DNA of 64,000 nt from Aquitalea magnusonii (lineage in GTDB: Bacteria; Pseudomonadota; Gammaproteobacteria; Burkholderiales; Chromobacteriaceae): assembly GCF_002217795.2 (NCBI RefSeq), contig NZ_AP018823.1:558001-622000 (forward strand). The letters run 5' to 3'. The notes below the pieces were generated by a model that did not search any database, was not told the DNA's origin, and worked only from the letters and a program-made list of their open reading frames with translations. The translations under genes and the position numbers were made by a program. Positions 40,010-52,424 of the stretch are shown in pieces (position 1 is the first letter of the stretch; each line of letters begins with the position of its first letter).

Positions 40010-40040
40010 AAACAAGGCTGCCACGTGCTGCCTTGTTTTA
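40010..40040 (+). terminator. Rho-independent terminator after the phosphoesterase gene
   Basis: AAACAAGGC / GCCTTGTTT arms (40010-40018 and 40030-40038) with an 11-base loop that contains CACGTG, ending in TTTTA. Confidence 0.65.
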
Positions 40041-40135
40041 TTCAGTCACCCGCAACACTTGTTTGTAAGATCCTTGCGGTGGGTTTGGGTCAAACTGTTA
40101 GACTGAATTCAGACTTCCTACCGTTGTGACACAAC

Positions 40136-41554
40136 ATGCAGTTTCTTCTTGCCCGCGGCATGCTGACGCCGCTTATCATTGCGACCGCATTATTCATGGA
40201 AAACATGGATGCCACGGTTATTTCCACCTCCTTGCCCGCCATTGCACAGGATTTGCTGGTCGATCCGGTGGCGCTCAAGCTGGCGCTGACCTCCTATCTG
40301 GTCAGCCTTGCCGTCTTTATCCCCGTCAGCGGCTGGATGGCGGACCGTTTCGGCGCACGTCGGATTTTCCGCTCCGCCATCCTGGTTTTCATGGCGGGTT
40401 CCATCCTTTGTGGCTTCAGTGGCTCGCTGGAGTCATTTGTCCTGGCGCGCTTCGTGCAGGGCATGGGCGGGGCGATGATGGTGCCGGTGGGGCGACTGGT
40501 CATTTTGCGCACAACGCGCAAGGATGAATTGGTCCGGGCATTGAGCTACCTGACCATTCCGGCCTTGTTGGGGCCGGTGATCGGGCCGCCATTGGGTGGG
40601 TTTATCACCACTTATTTCCATTGGCGCTGGATTTTCTTCATCAATATTCCCATCGGCCTGCTGGGCATGGTGCTGGCCAAGCGCTATATCGAAGATCTGC
40701 GCGATGAAAATGTGCCTGCACTGGACAAGACCGGCTTCTTCTTGAGCGGAGTGGGCTTGTCCATGCTGATGCTGGGGCTGGCTACCGAGGGCAAGCATAT
40801 GTTGTCGGCCAACCTTTCTGTGGCAGTCAGCGTGGCAGGAGGATTGTTGCTGCTGGCTTACCTGCTGCATTACCGCCGGGTAAATGAACCCTTGCTCGAC
40901 CTATCCTTGCTGCGCTTGCCAACCTTTCATGCCAGTGTGCTGGGTGGCTTTCTCATTCGCATGGGGATTGGGGCCACGCCTTTCCTGCTGCCCTTGATGC
41001 TACAGCTTGGTTTCGGCTACTCGCCTTTTCAATCGGGCTTGCTGACTTGCTCTACAGCGGTTGGCGCCATCTTCATGAAAACGATTGTCTCCAAGGTGCT
41101 CGAGCGCTTTGGCTTCAAGCAAGTGCTGATCTGGAATGCCGTATTGGTTGCCATTTCCATGGCCGTGTACGGACTGTTTCGCCCCGACACGCCGCACTGG
41201 GTGATGCTGTTGGTGTTTGTACTGGGTGGATTTTTGCGCTCTTTGCAATTTACCAGTCTGAATGCCATTGCCTTTGCCGACGTGGCACAGGCGCGCATGA
41301 GCCATGCAACCAGCCTGTCCAGCGTCGCGCAGCAACTGGCGGCGGGTTTTGGCGTCACTGTTGCCGCCATCATTCTGCAGACTACTGCGGGACTACAAGC
41401 GCATGGCACCTTGCAAAGCAGCGATTTCGCCTGGTCTTTTCTGGTGATGGGCATGCTGACCTTACTTTCGGTCGCATTTTTCTGGAGACTGGATGGTAAT
41501 GCAGGTGCTGCACTGGCAGGGCGCGGGGAAGATAGCAAAAAGCAAGCGCAATGA
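40136..41554 (+). CDS. MFS transporter, DHA2 (EmrB/QacA) family
   Basis: Proton-driven multidrug-type exporter of the inner membrane, 472 residues with about 14 hydrophobic segments. Hallmarks are MENMDATVISTSLPAIA in TM1, GWMADRFGARRIF in the loop 2-3 motif, and VQGMGGAMMVPVGRLVI. No membrane-fusion protein or regulator is adjacent, so it either works alone or shares partners. Substrate unknown. The terminator at 41575-41607 ends the transcript. Confidence 0.88.
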   Translation: MQFLLARGMLTPLIIATALFMENMDATVISTSLPAIAQDLLVDPVALKLALTSYLVSLAVFIPVSGWMADRFGARRIFRSAILVFMAGSILCGFSGSLESFVLARFVQGMGGAMMVPVGRLVILRTTRKDELVRALSYLTIPALLGPVIGPPLGGFITTYFHWRWIFFINIPIGLLGMVLAKRYIEDLRDENVPALDKTGFFLSGVGLSMLMLGLATEGKHMLSANLSVAVSVAGGLLLLAYLLHYRRVNEPLLDLSLLRLPTFHASVLGGFLIRMGIGATPFLLPLMLQLGFGYSPFQSGLLTCSTAVGAIFMKTIVSKVLERFGFKQVLIWNAVLVAISMAVYGLFRPDTPHWVMLLVFVLGGFLRSLQFTSLNAIAFADVAQARMSHATSLSSVAQQLAAGFGVTVAAIILQTTAGLQAHGTLQSSDFAWSFLVMGMLTLLSVAFFWRLDGNAGAALAGRGEDSKKQAQ

Positions 41555-41574
41555 AATTATCTGGGTAGAAATGG

Positions 41575-41607
41575 AAAAAGCCGTTGATCAGAGATCAACG
41601 GCTTTTT
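41575..41607. terminator. Bidirectional terminator between the MFS gene and tRNA-Leu genes
   Basis: A 15-bp perfect hairpin: AAAAAGCCGTTGATC, loop AGA, then its complement ending in TTTTT. The symmetric A/T flanks allow it to stop both the plus-strand MFS transcript and the minus-strand tRNA transcript. Confidence 0.9.
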
Positions 41608-41609
41608 AT

Positions 41610-41697
41610 TGGTGCCCAAGAGAAGACTCGAACTTCCACACCCTTGCGGGCGCTAGGACCTGAACCTAGTGCGTCTACCAATTCCGCCACCTGGGCA
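41610..41697 (-). tRNA. tRNA-Leu(CAG), copy 3 in transcription order
   Basis: Class II tRNA of 88 nt with encoded CCA. Acceptor TGCCCAG pairs with TTGGGCA, the anticodon loop is TTCAGGT (anticodon CAG) on the CTAGG stem, the extra arm is long, and the T-loop is TTCGAGT. The sequence is identical to the two upstream copies. Confidence 0.95.
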
Positions 41698-41749
41698 AAG
41701 CAAATTGTGGTACTACAAACCAGCAATACCTGCTGATTTTAAAAATTGT

Positions 41750-41837
41750 TGGTGCCCAAGAGAAGACTCGAACTTCCACACCCTTGCGGGCGCTAGGACC
41801 TGAACCTAGTGCGTCTACCAATTCCGCCACCTGGGCA
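41750..41837 (-). tRNA. tRNA-Leu(CAG), copy 2
   Basis: Same 88-nt sequence as its neighbours, anticodon CAG, encoded CCA. It is separated from the next copy by about 52 bases of unrelated AT-rich spacer, consistent with a tandem array processed from one transcript. Confidence 0.95.
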
Positions 41838-41887
41838 AACCAAATTTTCCGCTACAACTTTAATAAGCACTATACAATACAGTTTGT

Positions 41888-41975
41888 TGGTGCCCAAGAG
41901 AAGACTCGAACTTCCACACCCTTGCGGGCGCTAGGACCTGAACCTAGTGCGTCTACCAATTCCGCCACCTGGGCA
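41888..41975 (-). tRNA. tRNA-Leu(CAG), copy 1
   Basis: First tRNA of the minus-strand array, 88 nt with CCA and anticodon CAG. The promoter should lie in the 75 bases shared with the divergent rnr start. Confidence 0.95.
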
Positions 41976-42050
41976 CTGCTTTGCTGTATCATTCAGTTGC
42001 TGTAGTGCTGCAACGAGATGCGAATTATAAACAAGTTTCTGAGGGTGTCA

Positions 42051-44666
42051 ATGGCCCAATCTGCAAAAAAACAAAAAAATATCCCCCTGCGCATGCAGGA
42101 TCCCTTCTTGGAACGAGAAAAACTCAAATATTCCAATCCCTTACCCAGCCGGGAGTTCGTTCTGCAACTTCTGGAAAATAACGGTGTGCCAATGTTCCCG
42201 GAAGAACTGGCCGCCATGTTGTCTATCAAGAATACCGAATTGGGCTTCTTTGAGCGCCGCCTGCTGGCCATGGAACGTGAAGGTCAACTGATCATCAATC
42301 GCAAAGGTGCAATTTGTGCCGCTCAAAAGCTGGACCTGATCAAGTGCAAGGTTTCCGGTCACCGTGACGGTTTTGGCTTTGCTCTGCCGGATGAAGGTGA
42401 AGGCGGTGGGGTGGATATCTTCCTGCCCGAGCGTGAAATGAAAAAAGTCATGCATGGCGACCGTGTGCTGGTACGTCCTTCGGGCGTTGATCGTCGTGGA
42501 CGGCAGGAAGGCAAGATTGTCGAGGTGCTGGACCATGCGGTCAGCAAACTGGTAGGACGCATTCATCAGGAGCGTGGCGTCTGGATCGTCACGCCGGAAG
42601 ATCGTCGTATCCGGCACGAGGTTCTCATCGAGCCTGGCAGTCAACAGGATGCCAAGCATGGCCAGGTCGTCATGGTGGAAATCCTGCAGTATCCGGATGC
42701 CTACCGACAGCCGGTAGCCAAGGTCGTGGAAGTGCTGGGCAATTATGCTGATCCGGGCATGGAAATTGAAATTGCGCTGCGCAAACATGCCTTGCCGCAT
42801 GAGTTTCCGGCAGAGGTATTAGCCCAGGCCAAGTCCACGCCCAAGAAGGTACGCAAAAAAGACTTGTCCAAGGATCGTGTCGACTTGCGTCATCTGCCGC
42901 TGGTGACCATTGATGGCGAAACTGCACGCGACTTCGATGATGCTGTCTATGCGGAGAAGCAAGGCAAGGGTTTCCGGCTGATCGTGGCCATTGCCGATGT
43001 CAGTCATTATGTCCAGCCGGGCGATGCCCTGGATCAAGAGGCAGTGAATCGCGGAACGTCCGTCTATTTCCCGCGCCGTGTTATCCCGATGCTGCCCGAA
43101 GCACTGTCAAACGGCATTTGTTCCTTGAATCCCGATGTTGAGCGGCTGTGCATGGTTTGTGACATGCAAATCAATGGCAAGGGAGAAGTCAAACGCTATC
43201 AGTTCTACCCTGCAGTCATGCTTTCAAAAGCACGGCTGACCTATACCCAAGTATGGGACTGGATCCAGCATGGGACTGATAACCCGCTGCTGCCGAATAT
43301 CCAGACACTCTACAGCTTGTTCAAGGTCTTGCTGGCAGCCCGTGCCAAGCGGGGGGCAATCGAGTTTGACTCGATTGAGACGCAGATGATCTTCAACGAG
43401 CAGGGCAAGATAGACAAGATCGTTCCGGTGGTCCGCAACGATGCCCATCGGCTGATTGAAGAGTGCATGCTGGCGGCCAACGTCTGCGCGGCGGACTTCC
43501 TGCTCAAGAGTAAGCAGAAATGTCTGTATCGCGTACATGAAGGCCCTACGCCAGAAAAACTGGAAAACCTGCGCAACTACTTGCAGTTGGTTGGACTGAC
43601 ACTGGCCGGTAACGACAAGCCGACGGCCAAGGATTATGCCAAGCTCGCCGAGCAGATTCATGGTCGCCCGGATGCGCCGGTACTGCAGACCATGCTGCTC
43701 AGATCCATGCAGCAGGCCGTCTATACGCCGGACAATAATGGCCATTTTGGTCTGGCTTATGATGCCTACACGCATTTCACCTCACCGATCCGCCGTTACC
43801 CGGATTTGCTGGTTCACCGTTCCATCAAGGCAGTATTGCAGGGCAGTAAATACAAACCCGGCAAGTGGGCTCAGCTGGGTATGCATTGCTCCATGACGGA
43901 GCGGCGGGCGGATGATGCCAGTCGTGACGTCGAGTCCTGGCTCAAGACTTACTATATGCAGGACAAGGTAGGCGAGGTATTCGAAGGCAAGATCAGTGCG
44001 GTCACCAGCTTTGGCGTGTTTGTGTTGCTGGATAATGTTTATGTAGAAGGTCTGGTACATATCTCCGAACTGGGCAAGGACTACTTCCATTTCCGCAAGG
44101 ACATTCAGGCAATCGTTGGCGAAAAGAGCGGGATGTCTTATCGCCTCGGCGATACGCTGACGGTAAAGGTGGTGAGTGCCAATCTGGAAAATGCCCAGGT
44201 TGATTTTGCATTGGTGCGCGATACCACGCAGCCTGCATTGGCTGCGCCTGCGGGTAAGCGTGAGAAGCCACAGCACGCAAGCCATACTGCTACATCCTCC
44301 CGCAAGCAGAACAACCATGGTGGGCGTAGTCGGAATCAGCATGGCAAACATGCTGACAGCCGACAAGATAATGTCGCTGCTGTTCCGCAAGCGGCATCGG
44401 CAGCATCCGGCAGGGCAAGGAATCAGCGTAAACCGGCAGCGGTGCCAACGCCGGTGGATCCTAGACCTCCTGTGAAAGGTGAGCCAGCGAAGTCGACAGC
44501 CGCACGACGCAAGCCTGCGGGAAGTTCCGTCGCTGCGCAGTCTGCGGGGGATGCCGTTGTACCTGCTCCGCGTTCGCGCCGTAAGCCGGCTGCAAGTTCT
44601 GAGGCAGCGGTACCATCTGCACCGCGCGGCCGTAGTCGAAATACCAAGAAGCCGAACAGTCAGTAA
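42051..44666 (+). CDS. rnr: Ribonuclease R
   Basis: Processive 3'-5' exoribonuclease degrading structured RNA, also needed in trans-translation. 871 residues: N-terminal winged helix, two cold-shock domains, RNB catalytic domain with GETARDFDDAV (metal-binding aspartates) and FTSPIRRYPDL, an S1 domain (about 640-725, FEGKISAVTSFGVFV), then a ~120-residue low-complexity Ala/Pro/Lys/Arg/Ser tail. The ATG at 42051 follows GAGGGT; the frame opens at 42018 without support. It ends before the terminator at 44718. Confidence 0.95.
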   Translation: MAQSAKKQKNIPLRMQDPFLEREKLKYSNPLPSREFVLQLLENNGVPMFPEELAAMLSIKNTELGFFERRLLAMEREGQLIINRKGAICAAQKLDLIKCKVSGHRDGFGFALPDEGEGGGVDIFLPEREMKKVMHGDRVLVRPSGVDRRGRQEGKIVEVLDHAVSKLVGRIHQERGVWIVTPEDRRIRHEVLIEPGSQQDAKHGQVVMVEILQYPDAYRQPVAKVVEVLGNYADPGMEIEIALRKHALPHEFPAEVLAQAKSTPKKVRKKDLSKDRVDLRHLPLVTIDGETARDFDDAVYAEKQGKGFRLIVAIADVSHYVQPGDALDQEAVNRGTSVYFPRRVIPMLPEALSNGICSLNPDVERLCMVCDMQINGKGEVKRYQFYPAVMLSKARLTYTQVWDWIQHGTDNPLLPNIQTLYSLFKVLLAARAKRGAIEFDSIETQMIFNEQGKIDKIVPVVRNDAHRLIEECMLAANVCAADFLLKSKQKCLYRVHEGPTPEKLENLRNYLQLVGLTLAGNDKPTAKDYAKLAEQIHGRPDAPVLQTMLLRSMQQAVYTPDNNGHFGLAYDAYTHFTSPIRRYPDLLVHRSIKAVLQGSKYKPGKWAQLGMHCSMTERRADDASRDVESWLKTYYMQDKVGEVFEGKISAVTSFGVFVLLDNVYVEGLVHISELGKDYFHFRKDIQAIVGEKSGMSYRLGDTLTVKVVSANLENAQVDFALVRDTTQPALAAPAGKREKPQHASHTATSSRKQNNHGGRSRNQHGKHADSRQDNVAAVPQAASAASGRARNQRKPAAVPTPVDPRPPVKGEPAKSTAARRKPAGSSVAAQSAGDAVVPAPRSRRKPAASSEAAVPSAPRGRSRNTKKPNSQ

Positions 44667-44717
44667 GCTGTCATGAGAACTGCCCTCTCTGGTATCAGAA
44701 ATGGCTGACTCAGCAAA

Positions 44718-44741
44718 AGGCCCGGCCCAGCCGGGCTTTTT
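44718..44741 (+). terminator. Rho-independent terminator after rnr
   Basis: GCCCGGC / GCCGGGC stem with a three-base loop followed by five T, about 50 bases past the stop. Confidence 0.85.
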
Positions 44742-44946
44742 GCTGCCTGTGTCGGTGCTGAGACCAGCTTTTTGCGCCAGTTTCCTGCATGGGTCAGCGT
44801 CAGGAAGGACGTCAGTGCGTCGCTGGCTGTGCACCCGCAGCAAAACAGCCATGAAACCCGTATTTCATAAAGTATTACCGTTCAGTGACTTAGCGGTCTG
44901 CGGGACGGAATTTTGGCAAATCCTGCAGATTTATTCGCACAAAGTG

Positions 44947-44975
44947 TTGACGAGGGTGGGGCAGGGCGGTATAGT
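44947..44975 (+). promoter_or_regulatory. rRNA operon promoter
   Basis: TTGACG (44947-44952), a 17-base spacer and TATAGT (44970-44975) are near-consensus sigma-70 boxes, about 180 bases upstream of the 16S gene. The region between rnr and 16S (44742-45155) otherwise holds only the transcribed leader with a short repeat of CAGCGAC and a boxA-like element; ORFs over it are not genes. Confidence 0.75.
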
Positions 44976-45028
44976 TCGCCTCCTCAGCAGACAACGCAGC
45001 GACGGAAACGAAACGCAGCGACCTGCAC

Positions 45029-45041
45029 CGCTCTTTAAAAA
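45029..45041 (+). promoter_or_regulatory. boxA-like antitermination site in the rrn leader
   Basis: CGCTCTTTAAAAA resembles boxA (TGCTCTTTAACA), the NusB/S10 loading site of rRNA antitermination, in the expected leader position. Confidence 0.6.
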
Positions 45042-45155
45042 ACAGAATAACCGATAGGTGTGAGTGCTTGGCGAAAGCCAAATACTTGCACTGCAAGACA
45101 AGAAATACTTGTTATTTTCTTTGATCTTGCGTGCCAGAAAATTTGCTATGAGATT

Positions 45156-46694
<1,539 letters not shown>

Positions 46695-46755
46695 GAGAAG
46701 GCGATCGTCAAGTATTCACAGCCTATCGGTTATTCGAGATTTTAAGGGTTTGACT

Positions 46756-46832
46756 GGGTTTGTAGCTCAGCTGGTTAGAGCACTGTGTTGATAACGCAGG
46801 GGTCGAAGGTTCGAGTCCTTCCAGACCCACCA
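46756..46832 (+). tRNA. tRNA-Ile(GAT)
   Basis: 77-nt tRNA in the 16S-23S spacer with encoded CCA. Acceptor GGGTTTG pairs with CAGACCC, and the anticodon loop is TTGATAA (GAT). Confidence 0.95.
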
Positions 46833-46836
46833 GTTT

Positions 46837-46912
46837 GGGGGATTAGCTCAGTTGGGAGAGCACCTGCTTTGCAAGCAGGGGGTCGTCGGTTCGATCCCGT
46901 CATCCTCCACCA
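46837..46912 (+). tRNA. tRNA-Ala(TGC)
   Basis: 76-nt tRNA four bases after tRNA-Ile, with encoded CCA. Acceptor GGGGGAT pairs with ATCCTCC (one G-U), and the anticodon loop is TTTGCAA (TGC). The Ile-Ala order is the usual spacer arrangement. Confidence 0.95.
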
Positions 46913-47197
46913 CCTCAACTCAAACAAAAACGCATCTGGAAACGTTGTTTCCGGGTATCTTTTTGTTTGCGTTGAATTGACCGCAAGGTCGAACGCCCGA
47001 TCTTTAACAAACTGAAGAAGCCGAATTAATTAGACGGCGAAATGAAATGCATGAAGTTAACTCTGCATGCAGGACAAATCGTCATCTTGGGAATTTGATT
47101 GTATCTAATGTCATGTCGCCATCACAAAAGGGGCGGTGTGACATGTCGCACAAACACAATCCTGTCGGATTGGTAACTCAGGTTACTGAAATGATAG
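46913..47197 (+). other. tRNA-Ala to 23S spacer
   Basis: Transcribed spacer of 285 bases. It contains a boxA-like CGATCTTTAACAAAC near 46999-47012 and the sequences that should form the 23S processing stem. No gene is present. Confidence 0.7.
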
Positions 47198-50084
<2,887 letters not shown>

Positions 50085-50228
50085 ATCATTTGAGTGGCTT
50101 GGGAAACCGAGACCGGATGGATAGTGAATGTGCGACGCGATCAAAGATCCAAGATAAGATACCTAATTAATTCAGTGATTCAGACGAAGTCTGGATGACA
50201 AAGCTTCTTCAAGTTTGTTGACAGTTTA

Positions 50229-50346
50229 TGTCTGGTGGCCATAGCGAGGTGGTCCCACGCCTTCCCATCCCGAACAGGACCGTGAAACGCCTTAGCGCCG
50301 ATGATAGTGTGGCATTCGCCATGTGAAAGTAGGACACTGCCAGACT
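50229..50346 (+). rRNA. rrf: 5S ribosomal RNA
   Basis: About 118 nt. The 5' GTCTGG pairs with 3' CCAGAC; the internal CCATCCCGAACAGG and AGTAGGACACTGCC segments are typical. Confidence 0.95.
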
Positions 50347-50357
50347 CCCCTTACAGA

Positions 50358-50383
50358 AGCCCAGCTCAATCGAGCTGGGCTTT
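50358..50383 (+). terminator. rRNA operon terminator
   Basis: Ten-bp stem AGCCCAGCTC / GAGCTGGGCT with an AATC loop followed by TTTG, just after the 5S gene. Confidence 0.85.
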
Positions 50384-50489
50384 GTGCTTTGTGGCGTATG
50401 GTGGCAATGTGCAATGTGCGCTGCTTTGGTTTGTGAGCGCTGCTGATTGTGCCGGACAATGCTGGCATTACTTTGGCTATGGAGCACTG

Positions 50490-51890
50490 ATGCTATTACG
50501 CCATCTGTCTTTCAAAACCTTGCTGGTTGCCAGCCTGTTTGTGGTGACGCTGATTCCTTCGTTGGCTTTGGTTCAAACTTGGTGGCATTTGCAGCAGCTG
50601 GCAGAACAGGTAGATCAAAGCCAGCGGCAAGCACAGCAGCTTGCCGAAACCATGCGTGTTTTTTCCAGCCAGGGCGAACTGTTTGAGCGTGCTAGCCGGC
50701 AATGGAATGTGCTGCATGACGATAGTTATGCCCATGCCGGACGTGATGCACTGGCCGGATTACAGCAACTGGCTGATCGGCTGAAGCACATGGATGATGA
50801 GGGGTTGCAGCGCTTGGGAGGGCGGCTGATGCTGTGGAGTCGACAGTCGCGGCTGCTGCTGGATGGCGCGGATCATCCTGCCAGTGCGTGGTCGAGCCAA
50901 TATCTGGCTTTGGCCAGCCTGGGGGCCGAGCTTGAAACGCACATCAGGCAGCTTGCTGACGCGAGGCGACAGCAGTGGGATGGCAGCTTGCGAGACAAGC
51001 GCCAGCAGGCTGATCGGGTGGCCGTGTTGTCTCTGTGCCTTGCGATTGGATGTGGTTTGCTGCTGGCTTGGTTGCTGGTTCGGCCCTTGCAGCACTTGCG
51101 CAGCAAGATTGCCGCTCTGGCACAAGGTGTGCGAGGCCAGTCCTGGGGGATGTCCGCGCCTGTGGATATCGTGCAACTTGCGGCTGCGCTGGGGGAGCTG
51201 GATCAGCGTCTTGCCCGGCTGGAGGAAGATAAGGCTGACTTTTTTCGCCACGTTTCGCATGAACTCAAAACACCGTTGGCCGCCATTCAGGAGGCTTCCT
51301 CGCTCTTGCAGGACCAGATTCCAGGCCCTTTGCTGCCATCTCAGCAGGAAATCGTGGCTATCACGCTATCCAATACCCGTCTGTTGCGACAGCGTGTTGA
51401 TGCGCTATTGATGCATGATGCGGCCAACTGGCTGGAGCGGCCGCTTGCCATGGCGCAGCATGATTTGTGTGCGCTGATTGCGGTGTCTGCCGCGGCCATG
51501 CAGCCATTACTGCAGCAAAAGCGGCTGCGTCTTGAATTGCCGTCTGGTATTTTGCTGGTACAGGTGGATCAGGAAAAACTCCGAACCATTATCGATAATC
51601 TTCTTTCTAACGCCATCAGGTTTTCTCCAAGTGATGGTGTCATTTCTGTAGAAGCGCTCAGGCTAGCTGACAGGACTATGGTGTCCGTCATGGATCAAGG
51701 TCCTGGAATTCCTGCCCAGCAGCACATGCTGGTATTTCAGCCCTTTTATACCGGGCCGGCGCCATTTGGCGAGCCGCCTGGAAGTGGTATTGGGCTGACC
51801 ATGGTAAAAACCTTTGCTCAATTGATGGGTGGAGATGTCGAGTCATTACCGGCAGAACGAGGCGCGCATTTACGCGTCTGGTGGCCATGA
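50490..51890 (+). CDS. glrK: Sensor histidine kinase, GlrK/QseE type
   Basis: Membrane sensor kinase of 466 residues. TM1 about residues 10-30 (LLVASLFVVTLIPSLALV), a periplasmic helical domain of ~140 residues, TM2 about 172-193 (VAVLSLCLAIGCGLLLAWLLV), HAMP, HisKA with phospho-accepting H257 in HVSHELKTPL, and HATPase with NLLSNAIRF, DQGPGIP and GSGIGLTMV. The ATG at 50490 follows GGAG. Kinase, small lipoprotein and sigma-54 response regulator in this order match GlrK-GlrL-GlrR (QseE-QseG-QseF) of enterobacteria, which senses envelope state. Confidence 0.87.
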   Translation: MLLRHLSFKTLLVASLFVVTLIPSLALVQTWWHLQQLAEQVDQSQRQAQQLAETMRVFSSQGELFERASRQWNVLHDDSYAHAGRDALAGLQQLADRLKHMDDEGLQRLGGRLMLWSRQSRLLLDGADHPASAWSSQYLALASLGAELETHIRQLADARRQQWDGSLRDKRQQADRVAVLSLCLAIGCGLLLAWLLVRPLQHLRSKIAALAQGVRGQSWGMSAPVDIVQLAAALGELDQRLARLEEDKADFFRHVSHELKTPLAAIQEASSLLQDQIPGPLLPSQQEIVAITLSNTRLLRQRVDALLMHDAANWLERPLAMAQHDLCALIAVSAAAMQPLLQQKRLRLELPSGILLVQVDQEKLRTIIDNLLSNAIRFSPSDGVISVEALRLADRTMVSVMDQGPGIPAQQHMLVFQPFYTGPAPFGEPPGSGIGLTMVKTFAQLMGGDVESLPAERGAHLRVWWP

Positions 51891-51911
51891 TCCTGCTGAG
51901 TGAACAAGTGC

Positions 51912-52424
51912 ATGATGCGTAAAAATATATATGCCTTGCTGGTGCTGCTGATGGTGACCGGCTGTGCGGGCATCAGCGGGCGGCAGTCGCGCGATGGTGC
52001 TACCTCTGCTGGCGGCAGATACGCGCAACGTAGTTGCCCTGATGCGGATGCGGTGTTGGGCAGTGTTCGCCGGGGAAAAGAAAGCGTTGTGCCTGCTCGG
52101 GAGGCTTGTGCGGGTGACAGGCTGCGTTTTGTCGCCCAGCAACTACTGAATGGCGAGGCCAGGTTTGACACCATGCGCATACAGTTGGAACTGGCCAATG
52201 CCCAGTTACGACAGGAGCCCGCAGAGGGACTGAGCGGCTTATCCCTACTGTTGTCCGTGCAGTTAAACGAACGCAGGCGGCATGATGAGTCGCTGCAAAA
52301 AAGCAATGCCCAGTTGCTGGAGCAGCAGCACCGGGCGGATGAGTTGGCGGCAAAGCTGGATGCTTTGCGCCAGATTGAACAATCCATGGTCAACAAGGCC
52401 AGCAAGAAGAAAATACAGCCATGA
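51912..52424 (+). CDS. QseG/GlrL-like outer-membrane lipoprotein
   Basis: 170-residue protein from the ATG at 51912, with a signal peptide and lipobox VTGC, then a soluble, largely helical region with a coiled-coil C terminus (RHDESLQKSNAQLLEQQHRADEL, split by Gln/Glu heptads). Located between kinase and regulator and overlapping the regulator start by four bases, it occupies the position of QseG/GlrL, an activator of the kinase QseE. GTG at 51900 and ATG at 51915 are alternative starts. The identity rests on position, size and lipoprotein nature, not on strong motif similarity. Confidence 0.72.
   Translation: MMRKNIYALLVLLMVTGCAGISGRQSRDGATSAGGRYAQRSCPDADAVLGSVRRGKESVVPAREACAGDRLRFVAQQLLNGEARFDTMRIQLELANAQLRQEPAEGLSGLSLLLSVQLNERRRHDESLQKSNAQLLEQQHRADELAAKLDALRQIEQSMVNKASKKKIQP

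Noticed and set aside
44701-45057. 118-codon ORF between rnr and 16S
   Set aside because: It overlaps the rnr terminator, the rRNA promoter and boxA, and has no recognisable protein features.
46785-47015. 76-codon ORF starting in tRNA-Ile
   Set aside because: It covers two tRNA genes and the rRNA spacer; no protein is plausible there.
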